From Candidatus Fimimorpha faecalis (GTDB lineage: Bacteria > Bacillota > Clostridia > Lachnospirales > Lachnospiraceae), in the NCBI GenBank assembly GCA_018712075.1, contig DVHN01000070.1, positions 1 to 35,508 of the forward strand: 35,508 bases of DNA, in the 5' to 3' direction. A program made the position numbers and the translations under genes. Under the pieces are notes generated by a model. It had not been told where the DNA came from. It searched no databases and saw only the letters and a program-made list of their open reading frames with translations. Of this stretch, positions 15,952 to 24,615 are shown piece by piece. Position 1 is the first letter of the stretch. Each line of letters opens with the position of its first letter.

Positions 15952-15980
15952 TTGTATTTCAAAACAAAAAATGATAGGAT
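15952..15980 (+). promoter_or_regulatory. Putative promoter of the YihY-family gene
   Basis: TTGTAT (15952-15957), 17 bp, TAGGAT (15975-15980) with TG upstream of the -10, on the plus strand. It is divergent from the pheST promoter and about 92 bp before the chosen ATG. Confidence 0.5.
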
Positions 15981-16071
15981 AGAAGAGACTATCATTGTTC
16001 CAGAACAGTTACAAGATTATGATAAAAATTTTTTCGTAATATCGTTTGTTATTGGAAGGAGTTATTGTTTC

Positions 16072-16941
16072 ATGAAAAAGTTATTTTTTCGAGTTACTTA
16101 TTTTTTAAATCGCATGGCAAATGCCAATGTGACTCCTTATGCAGCCTATGCGACTTTGTTCATTATCATCTCACTTTTTCCTTTTACTATGTTATTACTG
16201 AGTACGCTTCGTTTTCTTCCAATTACAGAAGCTTCCCTTTTAAATATGATTTACAAAGTGATTCCTGCTACCTTGCACTCTTTTGCAGAATCCATTATCA
16301 ACGATCTCTACGCCAAATCCAGCGGTACTCTACTTTCTTTATCTGCTGTCACAGCGTTTTGGTCTGCATCGAGCGGCGTATATGGATTGTTTAACGGATT
16401 AAATGCAGTATATGGAGTAAGAGATCGCAGAATGTGGATTCACCGACGTTTTATCTGTATTTTTTACACGATTATATTTCTTTTTATTATTGTTGGGGCA
16501 TTGTTTTTACTTGTATTCGGTAATAGTTTACAGCTTTATTTAATTCAGGCTCTTCCATTTATGGCAGAGTTCGATTGGATGCTTTCTATGATACGTAATC
16601 TTTTAATGCTTGCCGTTATGGTTATCTTTTTTACTTTGATTTACTATACGTTCCCAGATTTAATTTCTGATTTTGTAGAACATATCCCTGGAGCCGTATT
16701 TGCATCGCTTGGATGGATTTTATTTTCTTATTTCTTTTCCATCTATATCGACAATTTTAATAACTATTCTCGGATGTATGGAAGTCTTACTGGTATCGTA
16801 CTCGCAATGTTATGGCTCTTTGTCTGTATGCATATCATTTTTATCGGAGGCATGATTAACGCCATTATTATCGAACGCAACGTCATGGTACGCCTTCAAG
16901 AATATGACTTAGCCAAAGAATTATCCGAACAAAAGCGATAA
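16072..16941 (+). CDS. YihY/virulence factor BrkB family membrane protein
   Basis: 289 residues with about six membrane segments and the family's hallmarks: an N-terminal amphipathic region, the YAAYATLFIIISLFPFTMLLLS segment (the AA.sffllLSlfP motif), SASSGVYGLFNGLNAVYGV, and the GS(L/T)GIVLAMLWLFVCMHIIFIGGMINA C-terminal core. The family was once annotated as ribonuclease BN; its members are now regarded as inner-membrane proteins of uncertain function, possibly transporters. A longer frame starts at 15952, but the ATG at 16072 has GGAAGGAG ten bases upstream and matches usual family length. It is monocistronic with a terminator at 16988-17032. Confidence 0.88.
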   Translation: MKKLFFRVTYFLNRMANANVTPYAAYATLFIIISLFPFTMLLLSTLRFLPITEASLLNMIYKVIPATLHSFAESIINDLYAKSSGTLLSLSAVTAFWSASSGVYGLFNGLNAVYGVRDRRMWIHRRFICIFYTIIFLFIIVGALFLLVFGNSLQLYLIQALPFMAEFDWMLSMIRNLLMLAVMVIFFTLIYYTFPDLISDFVEHIPGAVFASLGWILFSYFFSIYIDNFNNYSRMYGSLTGIVLAMLWLFVCMHIIFIGGMINAIIIERNVMVRLQEYDLAKELSEQKR

Positions 16942-16987
16942 ACCAACAAAAGAAATCTCTACTGGACGGCATATCACGATAAAAAAG

Positions 16988-17032
16988 AAGGAAGTTTTAC
17001 CCCAAGTAAAAGTGGCAAGACTTCCTTTTTTT
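16988..17032 (+). terminator. Bidirectional terminator between YihY and the beta-helix gene
   Basis: AAGGAAGT (16988-16995) pairs with ACTTCCTT (17020-17027), enclosing a second stem TTTTAC/GTAAAA, followed on the plus strand by a T-run to 17032. On the minus strand the same stem is followed by CTTTTTT, so it can end both convergent transcripts. Confidence 0.85.
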
Positions 17033-17053
17033 ATTCTCATAATAAGTAATGGA

Positions 17054-17719
17054 TTATTGTTTTTCTACAATATCGCCTTTCTTTTTATAAATACTATTTG
17101 CTGGTACATACCCCCGTACGCTGGACAATGGATAAATATTCGTTTCTCTTCCGATTACTGTTCCTGGATTTAATACGGACCCACATCCGACTTCTACATT
17201 GTCTCCAAGCATAGCCCCGAATTTCTTCAATCCTGTTTCTATTTCTGCTCCATTGCATTTTACAATAACTAATTTTTTATCTGACTTTACATTAGAAGTA
17301 ATGGAACCTGCGCCCATATGAGAACGATATCCTAAAATAGAATCGCCCACATAATTATAATGCGGAACCTGAACTTTATTAAACAAGATAACATTTTTCA
17401 ATTCTGTGGAATTTCCTACTACGGCGCCTTTTCCAACGATTGCATTGCCACGAATAAATGCACAGTGGCGAATTTCTGCTTCTTCATCAATAATACATGG
17501 GCCTGCAATAAATGCTGTCTTGGCTACTTTCGCAGTTTTCGCAATCCAAACATTTTCTTCTACCTCTTCAAATTTTTCCTTTGGAAGCGTTGCTCCTAGT
17601 TGTTTAATAAATGCACTGATCTTTGGAAGTAATTCCCATGGATATTCTGCTGTTTTTAATAAATCTGCTGCTATCGTTTGTTCCAAATCATATAGATTTT
17701 TAATTTTTAATTGTTCCAT
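17054..17719 (-). CDS. Left-handed beta-helix acyltransferase-like protein (GlmU C-domain-like)
   Basis: 221 residues. After an N-terminal helical region (1-55), hexapeptide-type repeats run from about residue 58 to 205 (KTAKVAKTAFIAGPCIIDEEA, CAFIRGNAIVGKGAVVGNST, GAMLGDNVEVGCGSVLNPGT), forming a left-handed parallel beta-helix. The pattern resembles the acetyltransferase half of GlmU and sugar-nucleotide enzymes, and homologues are often labelled UDP-GlcNAc pyrophosphorylase-like. There is no nucleotidyltransferase domain here, so that label would be misleading. The substrate is unknown. It lies 18 bp after topB, probably in the galM-topB transcript. Confidence 0.75.
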   Translation of the reverse strand: MEQLKIKNLYDLEQTIAADLLKTAEYPWELLPKISAFIKQLGATLPKEKFEEVEENVWIAKTAKVAKTAFIAGPCIIDEEAEIRHCAFIRGNAIVGKGAVVGNSTELKNVILFNKVQVPHYNYVGDSILGYRSHMGAGSITSNVKSDKKLVIVKCNGAEIETGLKKFGAMLGDNVEVGCGSVLNPGTVIGRETNIYPLSSVRGYVPANSIYKKKGDIVEKQ

Positions 17720-17737
17720 GTTATTTTTCCCTCTTTT

Positions 17738-19780
17738 CTATTTCTTTCTGGACTTTGTTGACGGTTTTGCCTCTTTATAAAAAGGAATTACCTGCTCAAA
17801 TCTTGGACGGATTGCCCATGGATTCGTAATCTGTTTTACACCATTAATCCGATTTATTACAAATTGCTCTAATTTTTGCATATATTCTTCTGAAGTAATA
17901 CTTCCCTCTGCCACATAGGACAGTCCTTTCTCCCAACTTGCCGTTAGCTCTGGATTTAGCATCTGACGCATAGAAGCATCCACCACATCAAACACTAACT
18001 CCCCAAGCAGCGTTGGAGTAATAATCTGTGTTTTTCCATTCAATGTAAGATATCGAATGTTCACTAATTTTTTCAATATTTCTGCCCTCGTAGCACTTGT
18101 TCCAATCCCACTTCCTTTAATCTGAGTTCTTAATTCTTCATCTTCAATTAATTGCCCTGCATTTTCCATTGCTAAAATCATGGAACCAGAATTATATCGC
18201 TTTGGCGGAGAAGTTTCCCCTTCCCGAATCTCAAAATGATTGACAGAGACAATATCTCCTTTTTTTAATTGATTCAATAATGCAATCATTTGGGGATCAT
18301 TTTTTAATTCTTTTTCTGGCTGCTCACTAATACCTTCCTTAGATTCCGCCTTTTTCACTGATTGAAGTTCGTTCGCCACTTTTAAATATCCTTCGGATTC
18401 TAACTGACGGAACGATGCAAAGAAATGCTCCTGTTCTCGTTCCAATTCCAGATTGTACTTCTGGTACACGGCTGGAGGATAAAAAATACTTAAAAAGCGC
18501 CGAACAATTCGTTCATATACGCCCAAAGCAGTAGAAGATAAGCTCTTTAGCGCTCCCATTCCTTGTCCTGTTGGAATAATTGCATAATGATCGGTAATCT
18601 GTTTATCATTCACATAACGAGTTTTGGCAATTGTTTTATAACTGGATTGCTCCAATACTTCTGCTGCATATTCCTGCACTGGCAGAAAGTTTCTAAGCCC
18701 TGCGATATTTCTTCCTATTTCCTTTGCTACAGCACTCGAAAGCACTCTTGCATCCGTTCTTGGATAAGTAACTAATTTTTTTTCATACAATTCCTGTGTA
18801 ATTTGCAGCGTGGTATCTGGACTAATTTTAAATCGTTTGGAACATTCGTTCTGAAGTTCGGCAAGATTAAATAAAAGCGGCGGATTTTTTTTCTCTTTTT
18901 TCTTTTCTTTTTTAACCACAGTCATAACAGGTGGTGGATTTTTTTCCAGCCATTGAATCAGTTCCTGTGCCGTTTCTCTCTTTTTAAATCCATTTTCTTT
19001 ATATAAAACGGGCGTCTCAAAATACCGAGATCCTTTTACTGCACGCCACTCTGCATCAAAGCTATGATCTTCCAGTGCTATATTTGCAATAACACGATAA
19101 AATGGGGTTTTCACAAAAGTACGGATTTCTCGTTCCCGACGCACTACCATTCCAAGTACGCATGTCATAACACGTCCAATGGAAAGCACCGTCCACTTTT
19201 CCTTTGTAATATTGGAAATGGTCGGTCCAAACTTTAATGTTAATGCCCTTGAAAAATTAATGCCCATCAAATAATCTTCTTTTGCACGCAGATAGGCAGA
19301 AGCACTTAAATTATCATATTCGGATAAATCTTTCGCCTGTGCAATTCCTCTTTGAATTTCTTCCTCTGTCTGAGAATCAATCCAGACACGCAGACGCTTT
19401 TTTCCCTTTACCTGCGCCATCTGTTCTACCAGTCGATAAATATACTCTCCCTCTCGCCCAGAGTCTGTACAGACATAGATTGTATCCACATCCGAACGAT
19501 TCAATAATCGTTTTACAATTTCATATTGTTTTTTCACAGAAGAAATTACTTCATACTTCCATTCGGAAGGTAAAAACGGAATCGTTTCCATACTCCATTT
19601 CTTTAATGCAGGATCATATACCTCTGGATAGCTCATTGTAACAAGATGTCCCACACACCATGTTACAATGCTATGTTCCGATTCCAAATATCCATCCTGT
19701 TTTTTTCCATTTATATGAAGTGCTTTTGCAAATTCTTGTGCCACGCTCGGCTTTTCTGCAATATAAAGGGCCTTTCCCAT
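17738..19780 (-). CDS. topB: DNA topoisomerase III (type IA)
   Basis: 680 residues. It relaxes and decatenates negatively supercoiled DNA by single-strand passage. The TOPRIM domain shows IAEKPSVA (Glu9) and CTDSGREGEYIYR (Asp106, Glu110, Glu112); the active-site tyrosine is Tyr339 in LVTYPRTDARVLS. The final region (SGIGTSATRAEI, TPTLLGELV) matches TopB, and there is no extended zinc-finger tail. TopB genes also occur on conjugative elements, but no other transfer genes are present here and it sits between galM and the beta-helix gene. The start ATG follows AGGAGG. Confidence 0.95.
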   Translation of the reverse strand: MGKALYIAEKPSVAQEFAKALHINGKKQDGYLESEHSIVTWCVGHLVTMSYPEVYDPALKKWSMETIPFLPSEWKYEVISSVKKQYEIVKRLLNRSDVDTIYVCTDSGREGEYIYRLVEQMAQVKGKKRLRVWIDSQTEEEIQRGIAQAKDLSEYDNLSASAYLRAKEDYLMGINFSRALTLKFGPTISNITKEKWTVLSIGRVMTCVLGMVVRREREIRTFVKTPFYRVIANIALEDHSFDAEWRAVKGSRYFETPVLYKENGFKKRETAQELIQWLEKNPPPVMTVVKKEKKKEKKNPPLLFNLAELQNECSKRFKISPDTTLQITQELYEKKLVTYPRTDARVLSSAVAKEIGRNIAGLRNFLPVQEYAAEVLEQSSYKTIAKTRYVNDKQITDHYAIIPTGQGMGALKSLSSTALGVYERIVRRFLSIFYPPAVYQKYNLELEREQEHFFASFRQLESEGYLKVANELQSVKKAESKEGISEQPEKELKNDPQMIALLNQLKKGDIVSVNHFEIREGETSPPKRYNSGSMILAMENAGQLIEDEELRTQIKGSGIGTSATRAEILKKLVNIRYLTLNGKTQIITPTLLGELVFDVVDASMRQMLNPELTASWEKGLSYVAEGSITSEEYMQKLEQFVINRINGVKQITNPWAIRPRFEQVIPFYKEAKPSTKSRKK

Positions 19781-19814
19781 TTTTACCTCCTGATCCTATA
19801 TCAACCACGGCAGA

Positions 19815-20861
19815 TTAGCAAAATTTATATACTGTGGTCGTTTCATATTCCTCTCCTGCTTTTCGTACGGGAGAAGCAAAATTGGAATGGTGAATTGCAT
19901 CTGGAAAATACTGTGTTTCAAAACAGATACCATCTCTTTTCTCATAAATCACACCGTCTTTTCCAGCTTCATGGTCAATAAAATTACCTGTATAAAGCTG
20001 CATTCCTGGTAAATCAGTATAAACTTCCATCTCAATACCAGATTGATCTCCAATCGCACGAGCAACCAATTCAAACTCTTCTTGATTGTTCAACACCCAG
20101 TTGTGGTCGTAACCTTTTCCAAATACAATTGCTTCATAATCACTGTCAATTGCATCTCCTACACGGCGTAACGCCGTAAAATCCATTGGAGTGTCTTTTA
20201 CTGCTACAAGCTCTCCGGTTGGAATAGATTCTGCATCCGCTTTCGTAAAATAATCGGCGTCCATCCATACCTGATGATTGATAATACTTCCTGACTCATG
20301 TCCATTTAAGTTAAAAAAGCTGTGATTGGTTAGATTTACAATTGTATTTTGATCTCCCACCGCTCTATAATGAATCATCAGCGCATTTTCCTCCGTTAAT
20401 GTATAAGTGACAGAAACCTCCAAATTTCCTGGATATCCCTGATCTCCATCTGGACTAAACAAAGAAAACGTAACACAATCACCTAATTCATTATCTCCCA
20501 AATTTGCCTCCCATACACGGACATGATATCCATTTGGATTACTATGTAAATTATTTTTATTATCATTTACTGCGAGAGAATAGGTAACTCCATCCAAACA
20601 AAATTCTGCTCCTGCAATTCGATTGGCGTTTCTTCCAACCGTTGCACCATAAAAATTTTCAATATTTTCATAATCTTGTACGGTATCGTTTCCTAATACA
20701 ACATCTCTTAAATTTCCATTTTTATCTGGCACATAGAGCCTCACTAACCTTGCCCCTAAATCTGTAAGAACTGCCTTCATTCCATTGCTGTTTGCTAGGG
20801 AATAAAGAAATACCTCTGTTCCATCTTTTGTTTTTCCAAATAATTCTCTTACAACCCCCAT
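19815..20861 (-). CDS. galM: Aldose 1-epimerase (galactose mutarotase)
   Basis: 348 residues. It interconverts alpha and beta anomers of hexoses such as galactose in the cytoplasm. Typical motifs are present: GATVGRNANRIAGAEFCLDG, the NNLHS segment (usually NNLHGG), the catalytic-histidine strand NLTNHSFFNLNGH, DHNW, and the catalytic-glutamate region CFETQYFPDAIHHSNF. The start ATG at 20861 follows AGGAGG. No other Leloir-pathway gene is nearby; topB follows 34 bp downstream. Confidence 0.94.
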   Translation of the reverse strand: MGVVRELFGKTKDGTEVFLYSLANSNGMKAVLTDLGARLVRLYVPDKNGNLRDVVLGNDTVQDYENIENFYGATVGRNANRIAGAEFCLDGVTYSLAVNDNKNNLHSNPNGYHVRVWEANLGDNELGDCVTFSLFSPDGDQGYPGNLEVSVTYTLTEENALMIHYRAVGDQNTIVNLTNHSFFNLNGHESGSIINHQVWMDADYFTKADAESIPTGELVAVKDTPMDFTALRRVGDAIDSDYEAIVFGKGYDHNWVLNNQEEFELVARAIGDQSGIEMEVYTDLPGMQLYTGNFIDHEAGKDGVIYEKRDGICFETQYFPDAIHHSNFASPVRKAGEEYETTTVYKFC

Positions 20862-20913
20862 AAAACCTCCTAATAATTTATCGTTTCGTTGCTATTTTTT
20901 ACCCTATAAGTAG

Positions 20914-20948
20914 ATAAGGCACAATATATCAGATATATTGCGCCTTAT
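20914..20948 (-). terminator. Hairpin between asd and galM
   Basis: Two 17-base arms (20914-20930 and 20932-20948) match except for one position that is a G-U pair only in minus-strand RNA, so it probably folds in the asd transcript, 18 bp past its stop. The U-tract after it on the minus strand is poor. Confidence 0.65.
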
Positions 20949-20965
20949 TTTTTATCAGATGTTTT

Positions 20966-22051
20966 TTATTTCGCTGTAATATATCCTTTTGCAGTCAATA
21001 ACTCTGCGGATAAGATTGCACCGCCTGCTGCACCACGAATTGTATTATGAGATAATCCCACAAATTTATAATCATATACCGTATCTTCTCTTAAACGGCC
21101 AAGCGTAATTCCCATACCATTTTCGCAGTCTCTATCTAAACTTACCTGAGGACGATTTTCTTCTTCCAGATAATGGATAAATTGCTTTGGAGCACTTGGA
21201 AGATTTAATTCCTGTGGTTCTCCCTTAAAGTTTGCCCATCTATCCAAAATCTCTTCCTTGGTAGGCTTCTTTTCAAATGAAACAAATACTGCTGCCGTAT
21301 GTCCATCAGAAATCGGCACACGAATACATTGTGTTGTAATTACTGGAGTTTCTGCTTTTTTAATCACTCCGTCTTCTACCTTACCCCAAATGCGAAGTGG
21401 TTCTTGCTCACTCTTTTCTTCTTCTCCACCGATATAAGGAATAATATTATCAATCATTTCTGGCCAATCTTTAAATGTCTTTCCTGCACCAGAAATCGCC
21501 TGATAAGTCGTTGCAACAACTACCTTTGGTCCAAATTCTTTTAACGCATGTAATGCCGGTGTATAACTCTGAATCGAACAGTTTGGTTTTACTGCAATAA
21601 AACCTCTTTTTGTGCCAAGACGCTGTCTTTGATATGGAATCACATCTGCATGTTCTGGATTTAATTCTGGTACAATCATTGGAACGTCTGGAGTCCAGCG
21701 ATGTGCACTATTATTGGATACAACTGGAGTCTCTGCCTTTGCATAAGCTTCTTCGATTGCCTTGATCTCTTCCTTAGACATATCGACTGCACTGAATACA
21801 AAATCTACTTCAGAAGTTACCTCTTCAATATCATTTACATTTTTAACAATGATATGTTTCACTGCCTCTGGCATCGGCTTTGTCATCTTCCAACGATCTC
21901 CAACTGCTTCTTCATAAGTCTTTCCCGCCGATCTTGGGCTGGCTGCAATACATACCACTTCAAACCAAGGATGATTTTCCAAAAGAGAAATAAATCTCTG
22001 TCCTACCATTCCTGTACCACCCAAGATACCGACACGTAATTTCTTTTCCAT
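20966..22051 (-). CDS. asd: Aspartate-semialdehyde dehydrogenase
   Basis: 361 residues. It converts 4-phospho-aspartate to aspartate semialdehyde with NADPH, the branch point to lysine/diaminopimelate, methionine and threonine. The NADP-binding GILGGTGMVGQRF is at the N-terminus, the active-site cysteine is in KPNCSIQSY, and later segments (TYQAISGAGKTF, VPISDGHTAAVF) match the archaeal/fungal-type Asd subgroup. The frame opens at a TTG (22072), but GGAGAGGAGA with nine bases to the ATG at 22051 decides the start. It stands alone, with no lysine riboswitch upstream. Confidence 0.95.
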   Translation of the reverse strand: MEKKLRVGILGGTGMVGQRFISLLENHPWFEVVCIAASPRSAGKTYEEAVGDRWKMTKPMPEAVKHIIVKNVNDIEEVTSEVDFVFSAVDMSKEEIKAIEEAYAKAETPVVSNNSAHRWTPDVPMIVPELNPEHADVIPYQRQRLGTKRGFIAVKPNCSIQSYTPALHALKEFGPKVVVATTYQAISGAGKTFKDWPEMIDNIIPYIGGEEEKSEQEPLRIWGKVEDGVIKKAETPVITTQCIRVPISDGHTAAVFVSFEKKPTKEEILDRWANFKGEPQELNLPSAPKQFIHYLEEENRPQVSLDRDCENGMGITLGRLREDTVYDYKFVGLSHNTIRGAAGGAILSAELLTAKGYITAK

Positions 22052-22093
22052 AACTAATATTCTCCTCTCCAACTTCTTATGTTGCCTAAACGA

Positions 22094-22630
22094 TTATTTC
22101 ATAGAAGAACCACATTTTGTGCAAAACTCAGCATCCGCATCCAACTCCTGTCCACAAGACGGGCAGATCACCGTTTTCTTTTCTGCTTCTTCCTCTAAAT
22201 CAGATGCTTTTGTCTCCTGTGCTTGATTCACTTCTGCTTCTTCTACAACATCATCCGACTTTTCTTTTTTATCCGTTGTTTTTAACTTTGCTCCACAGTG
22301 AGAACAATACGTAGCGTCTGCCGAAACTTCTTCGCCACATTTTTCACAGATTTTAATATTTTTTATTTTCTGTATTTCTTCTTGACATTTTCGGATTGTT
22401 AAATGAGCTTTGTGAATTTCTTCAAAAATAGCTTCAAACTCTGTATTTCCGTCATTTTTATGTGCATCATAATAAGCTTTTCCAAGTGTAATTAATGACT
22501 CATTAATTTTTGTATTTGCCGCATTAATCTTTGTATGAAGCTTCGCTACTTCTGCATAATCCTTTGCTTTATCTGCAAATTCTTTACTATTTTTTGCAAA
22601 TGTCTCTGTCAATTTTTCAAAAAAATCCAT
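22094..22630 (-). CDS. Coiled-coil protein with two zinc ribbons
   Basis: 178 residues of unknown function. Residues 1-92 are helical and lysine/alanine-rich, likely a coiled coil (AKNSKEFADKAKDYAEVAKL). Two CxxC-x10-CxxC zinc ribbons follow: Cys95, 98, 109, 112 (CEKCGEE to CSHCGAK) and Cys156, 159, 170, 173 (CPSCGQE to CTKCGSS), separated by a very acidic linker. There is no membrane segment. The ribbons resemble the zinc_ribbon_2/DZR class used for protein or nucleic-acid contacts. The start has AGGAGG eight bases upstream. It has its own promoter and a structured 150-base leader. Confidence 0.75.
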   Translation of the reverse strand: MDFFEKLTETFAKNSKEFADKAKDYAEVAKLHTKINAANTKINESLITLGKAYYDAHKNDGNTEFEAIFEEIHKAHLTIRKCQEEIQKIKNIKICEKCGEEVSADATYCSHCGAKLKTTDKKEKSDDVVEEAEVNQAQETKASDLEEEAEKKTVICPSCGQELDADAEFCTKCGSSMK

Positions 22631-22785
22631 ACTTTCGTCCTCCTGTAAAAGTTATAAGCACTTGTGAAACAAACATATTTACTGTTTCCTTACAGCGCCT
22701 AAGTGAACTACCCATTGGCCAGTGAGATTGTGGTAGCCTTATTTCAATTATGTCTCTATAGACACAATTAGTATTATTAGGCTTT
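22631..22785 (-). ncRNA. Structured 5' leader of the zinc-ribbon gene
   Basis: The promoter at 22790-22818 implies a leader of about 150 bases. On the minus strand AGCCT...AATTGTGTC and GACATAATT...AGGCT nest (one G-U pair seen only in this strand). Then come GGTAGTTCAC and CTGTAAGGAAACAG elements. It fits no riboswitch class I can recall. A plus-strand RNA ending at the T-run 22783-22789 is the alternative reading. Confidence 0.4.
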
Positions 22786-22789
22786 TTTT

Positions 22790-22818
22790 ATCATACAATA
22801 GAACATTGGATATTTCAA
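22790..22818 (-). promoter_or_regulatory. Promoter of the zinc-ribbon gene
   Basis: TTGAAA (22813-22818), 17 bp, TATGAT (22790-22795) on the minus strand. Transcription would begin just before the structured leader. Confidence 0.65.
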
Positions 22819-22865
22819 GCATTTTTTCACACTGCTTTGATAAACAGTCAAAGATTTTTCTCTTC

Positions 22866-23534
22866 CTATTCCTTTAATCCAATCATTTTTAATACATCAA
22901 GTGGATGATCCGCCAAATACTTTGGATGAAATTGTTCCAGCTCCTCTCTTGTACGAAATCCCCAAATTGCTCCAACTGCATCCAAACCTGCTGCAATTGC
23001 CGTTTTCATATCGGTATTTGTATCTCCCATATAGAGGCATTGCTCAGGCTTGATATTCAACACTTTCAATATATGGAAAACACCTGTTGGGTCTGGTTTT
23101 TTTGGAATTCCCTCTTGCTCTCCCAGTACATAGTCAAAATAATTTTCTCCATACACTGCCCTTATATTATCCAAAGCTCTGGCATGAGGTTTATTCGTCA
23201 ATACAGCCAATTTCATCCCTACCATCTTCATTCTGTCCAGCATTTCCCTCATGCCTTCGTAAGCTTCCAACTGATAAAGACAGTTTTCTTGAAACAATTT
23301 TGGATAAATCCGAAGCGCATCCTCATAATGAGACAAATTATAATCCCCACATGCCAGTAAAGAACGTTCCATCTGCTTTCGATAACCATCTCCTACAATC
23401 TTCTTCATCTGTGCCTCTGTTAATTTTGTCTCCAGCCCACACTGCTTCATCACTAGATTTGTAGTATAGGTCAACGAATGAATTGTATTAATAATGGTAC
23501 CATCTAAATCAAAAATACAAGCCGTATAGTTCAT
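22866..23534 (-). CDS. HAD-family phosphatase, phosphoglycolate phosphatase-like
   Basis: 222 residues with all HAD motifs: FDLDGTIINT (nucleophile Asp9, acid/base Asp11), LAVLTNKPH (motif II Thr), KKPDP (motif III Lys) and YMGDTNTDMKTAIAAG (motif IV). The alpha-helical cap between motifs I and II makes it a Gph/PgmB-like subfamily I enzyme, which hydrolyses small phosphate esters; the substrate is uncertain. The ATG follows GGGAGGAG. It lies 51 bp after the Gfo/Idh/MocA gene and is probably transcribed with it. Confidence 0.88.
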   Translation of the reverse strand: MNYTACIFDLDGTIINTIHSLTYTTNLVMKQCGLETKLTEAQMKKIVGDGYRKQMERSLLACGDYNLSHYEDALRIYPKLFQENCLYQLEAYEGMREMLDRMKMVGMKLAVLTNKPHARALDNIRAVYGENYFDYVLGEQEGIPKKPDPTGVFHILKVLNIKPEQCLYMGDTNTDMKTAIAAGLDAVGAIWGFRTREELEQFHPKYLADHPLDVLKMIGLKE

Positions 23535-23585
23535 AAATTACTCCTCCCTTATGTATCGCTTCTGCTTTTCCTGATGCTGGATTCG

Positions 23586-24572
23586 TTACATTCCTTCTTT
23601 ATCCGCTGGGAACTGAATTCCAACTTGTTTTTTTACTTGGTCAACAACTTTCATTACTTGTCGTGTTATCATCTGACTTTCTTCTGGCATGGAATGCTTC
23701 TGAATCAACTCTGCCCACTGCTTTATTTCATAAATTAAATTCATTCCAGCAGGTCTATATTCCAATATCTCTTCTGTTCCATCATTATAGTGAATGATTA
23801 CTTCGTTTGGAGCAGCAATATCGGAAATTGTCATGTAGCCACTCTCTCCCTGTATTTGCCCAAAGCTTCCACCTGCCGATATTTTAGAATAAGAGAGATT
23901 CACCTGCATCTCTTCGTATTCTGCGATAATGCTTCCTGCTCCATCCACACCTTCTACCATAACTGTATTTGCCAAAACTTTCTTGGGCTCTCCAAACAAT
24001 TCCACCATTGGATGAATACAGTAAATTCCCAAATCCATCAGCACTCCTCCAGAATAATCCCAGGAAAATACATTGGCTCGCTTCCCTGCCTTTAATTCAT
24101 CATAACGAGAAGAATATTGGCAAAATTGGAATGTAACATTTCGGATTGTTCCCAACTCACCTAGGTTTTCCTTTATTTTTTGAAAACCTGGATCAAACGC
24201 AGAACGCATTCCTTCCAATAATATTACCTTATTTTTCCTTGCGACTTCCAACATTCGCTCTGTTTCCTCTGCATTCGATGCAAATGGTTTCTCACAGAGT
24301 ACATGTTTTTTTCCATTCATCATTAAGATCGCTTGCTCACAGTGAAGACTGTTTGGACTGGCAATATAAACTGCATCAATATCCGATGCTTGTGCTAATT
24401 CTTCCAGTTTTGTATATACTCGCGCCTCACTGTTATGGCGCTGTGCCAATTCTTTCCCTTTTTGACCATCTCTGGAACAAACTGCTGCAAACTGCAACTC
24501 CTTGCATTCTTTTGCTGCATTTAAAAACCACTCTGTAATAAAACTTGTTCCAATTACTGCAAATCGTATCAT
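23586..24572 (-). CDS. Gfo/Idh/MocA-family NAD(P)-dependent oxidoreductase
   Basis: 328 residues. An N-terminal Rossmann domain (IRFAVIGTSFITEWFLNAA; AVYIASPNSLHCEQA) is followed by the family's signature HVLCEKPFASNAEE, containing the catalytic lysine of EKP, and GGVLMDLGIYCIHPM in the C-terminal alpha/beta domain. These enzymes oxidise or reduce sugars, inositols or trans-dihydrodiols; the substrate cannot be inferred. The ATG follows GGGAGGTAAG. It sits 43 bp after the HlyC/CorC gene. Confidence 0.9.
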   Translation of the reverse strand: MIRFAVIGTSFITEWFLNAAKECKELQFAAVCSRDGQKGKELAQRHNSEARVYTKLEELAQASDIDAVYIASPNSLHCEQAILMMNGKKHVLCEKPFASNAEETERMLEVARKNKVILLEGMRSAFDPGFQKIKENLGELGTIRNVTFQFCQYSSRYDELKAGKRANVFSWDYSGGVLMDLGIYCIHPMVELFGEPKKVLANTVMVEGVDGAGSIIAEYEEMQVNLSYSKISAGGSFGQIQGESGYMTISDIAAPNEVIIHYNDGTEEILEYRPAGMNLIYEIKQWAELIQKHSMPEESQMITRQVMKVVDQVKKQVGIQFPADKEGM

Positions 24573-24615
24573 CTCTTACCTCCCAATCAGGCATCTACTT
24601 GGAAATGAATCTCTT

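Noticed and set aside
17738..19780. topB as a marker of an integrative conjugative element
   Set aside because: No relaxase, coupling protein, type IV secretion or integrase gene is near; it is embedded between ordinary metabolic genes in one operon.
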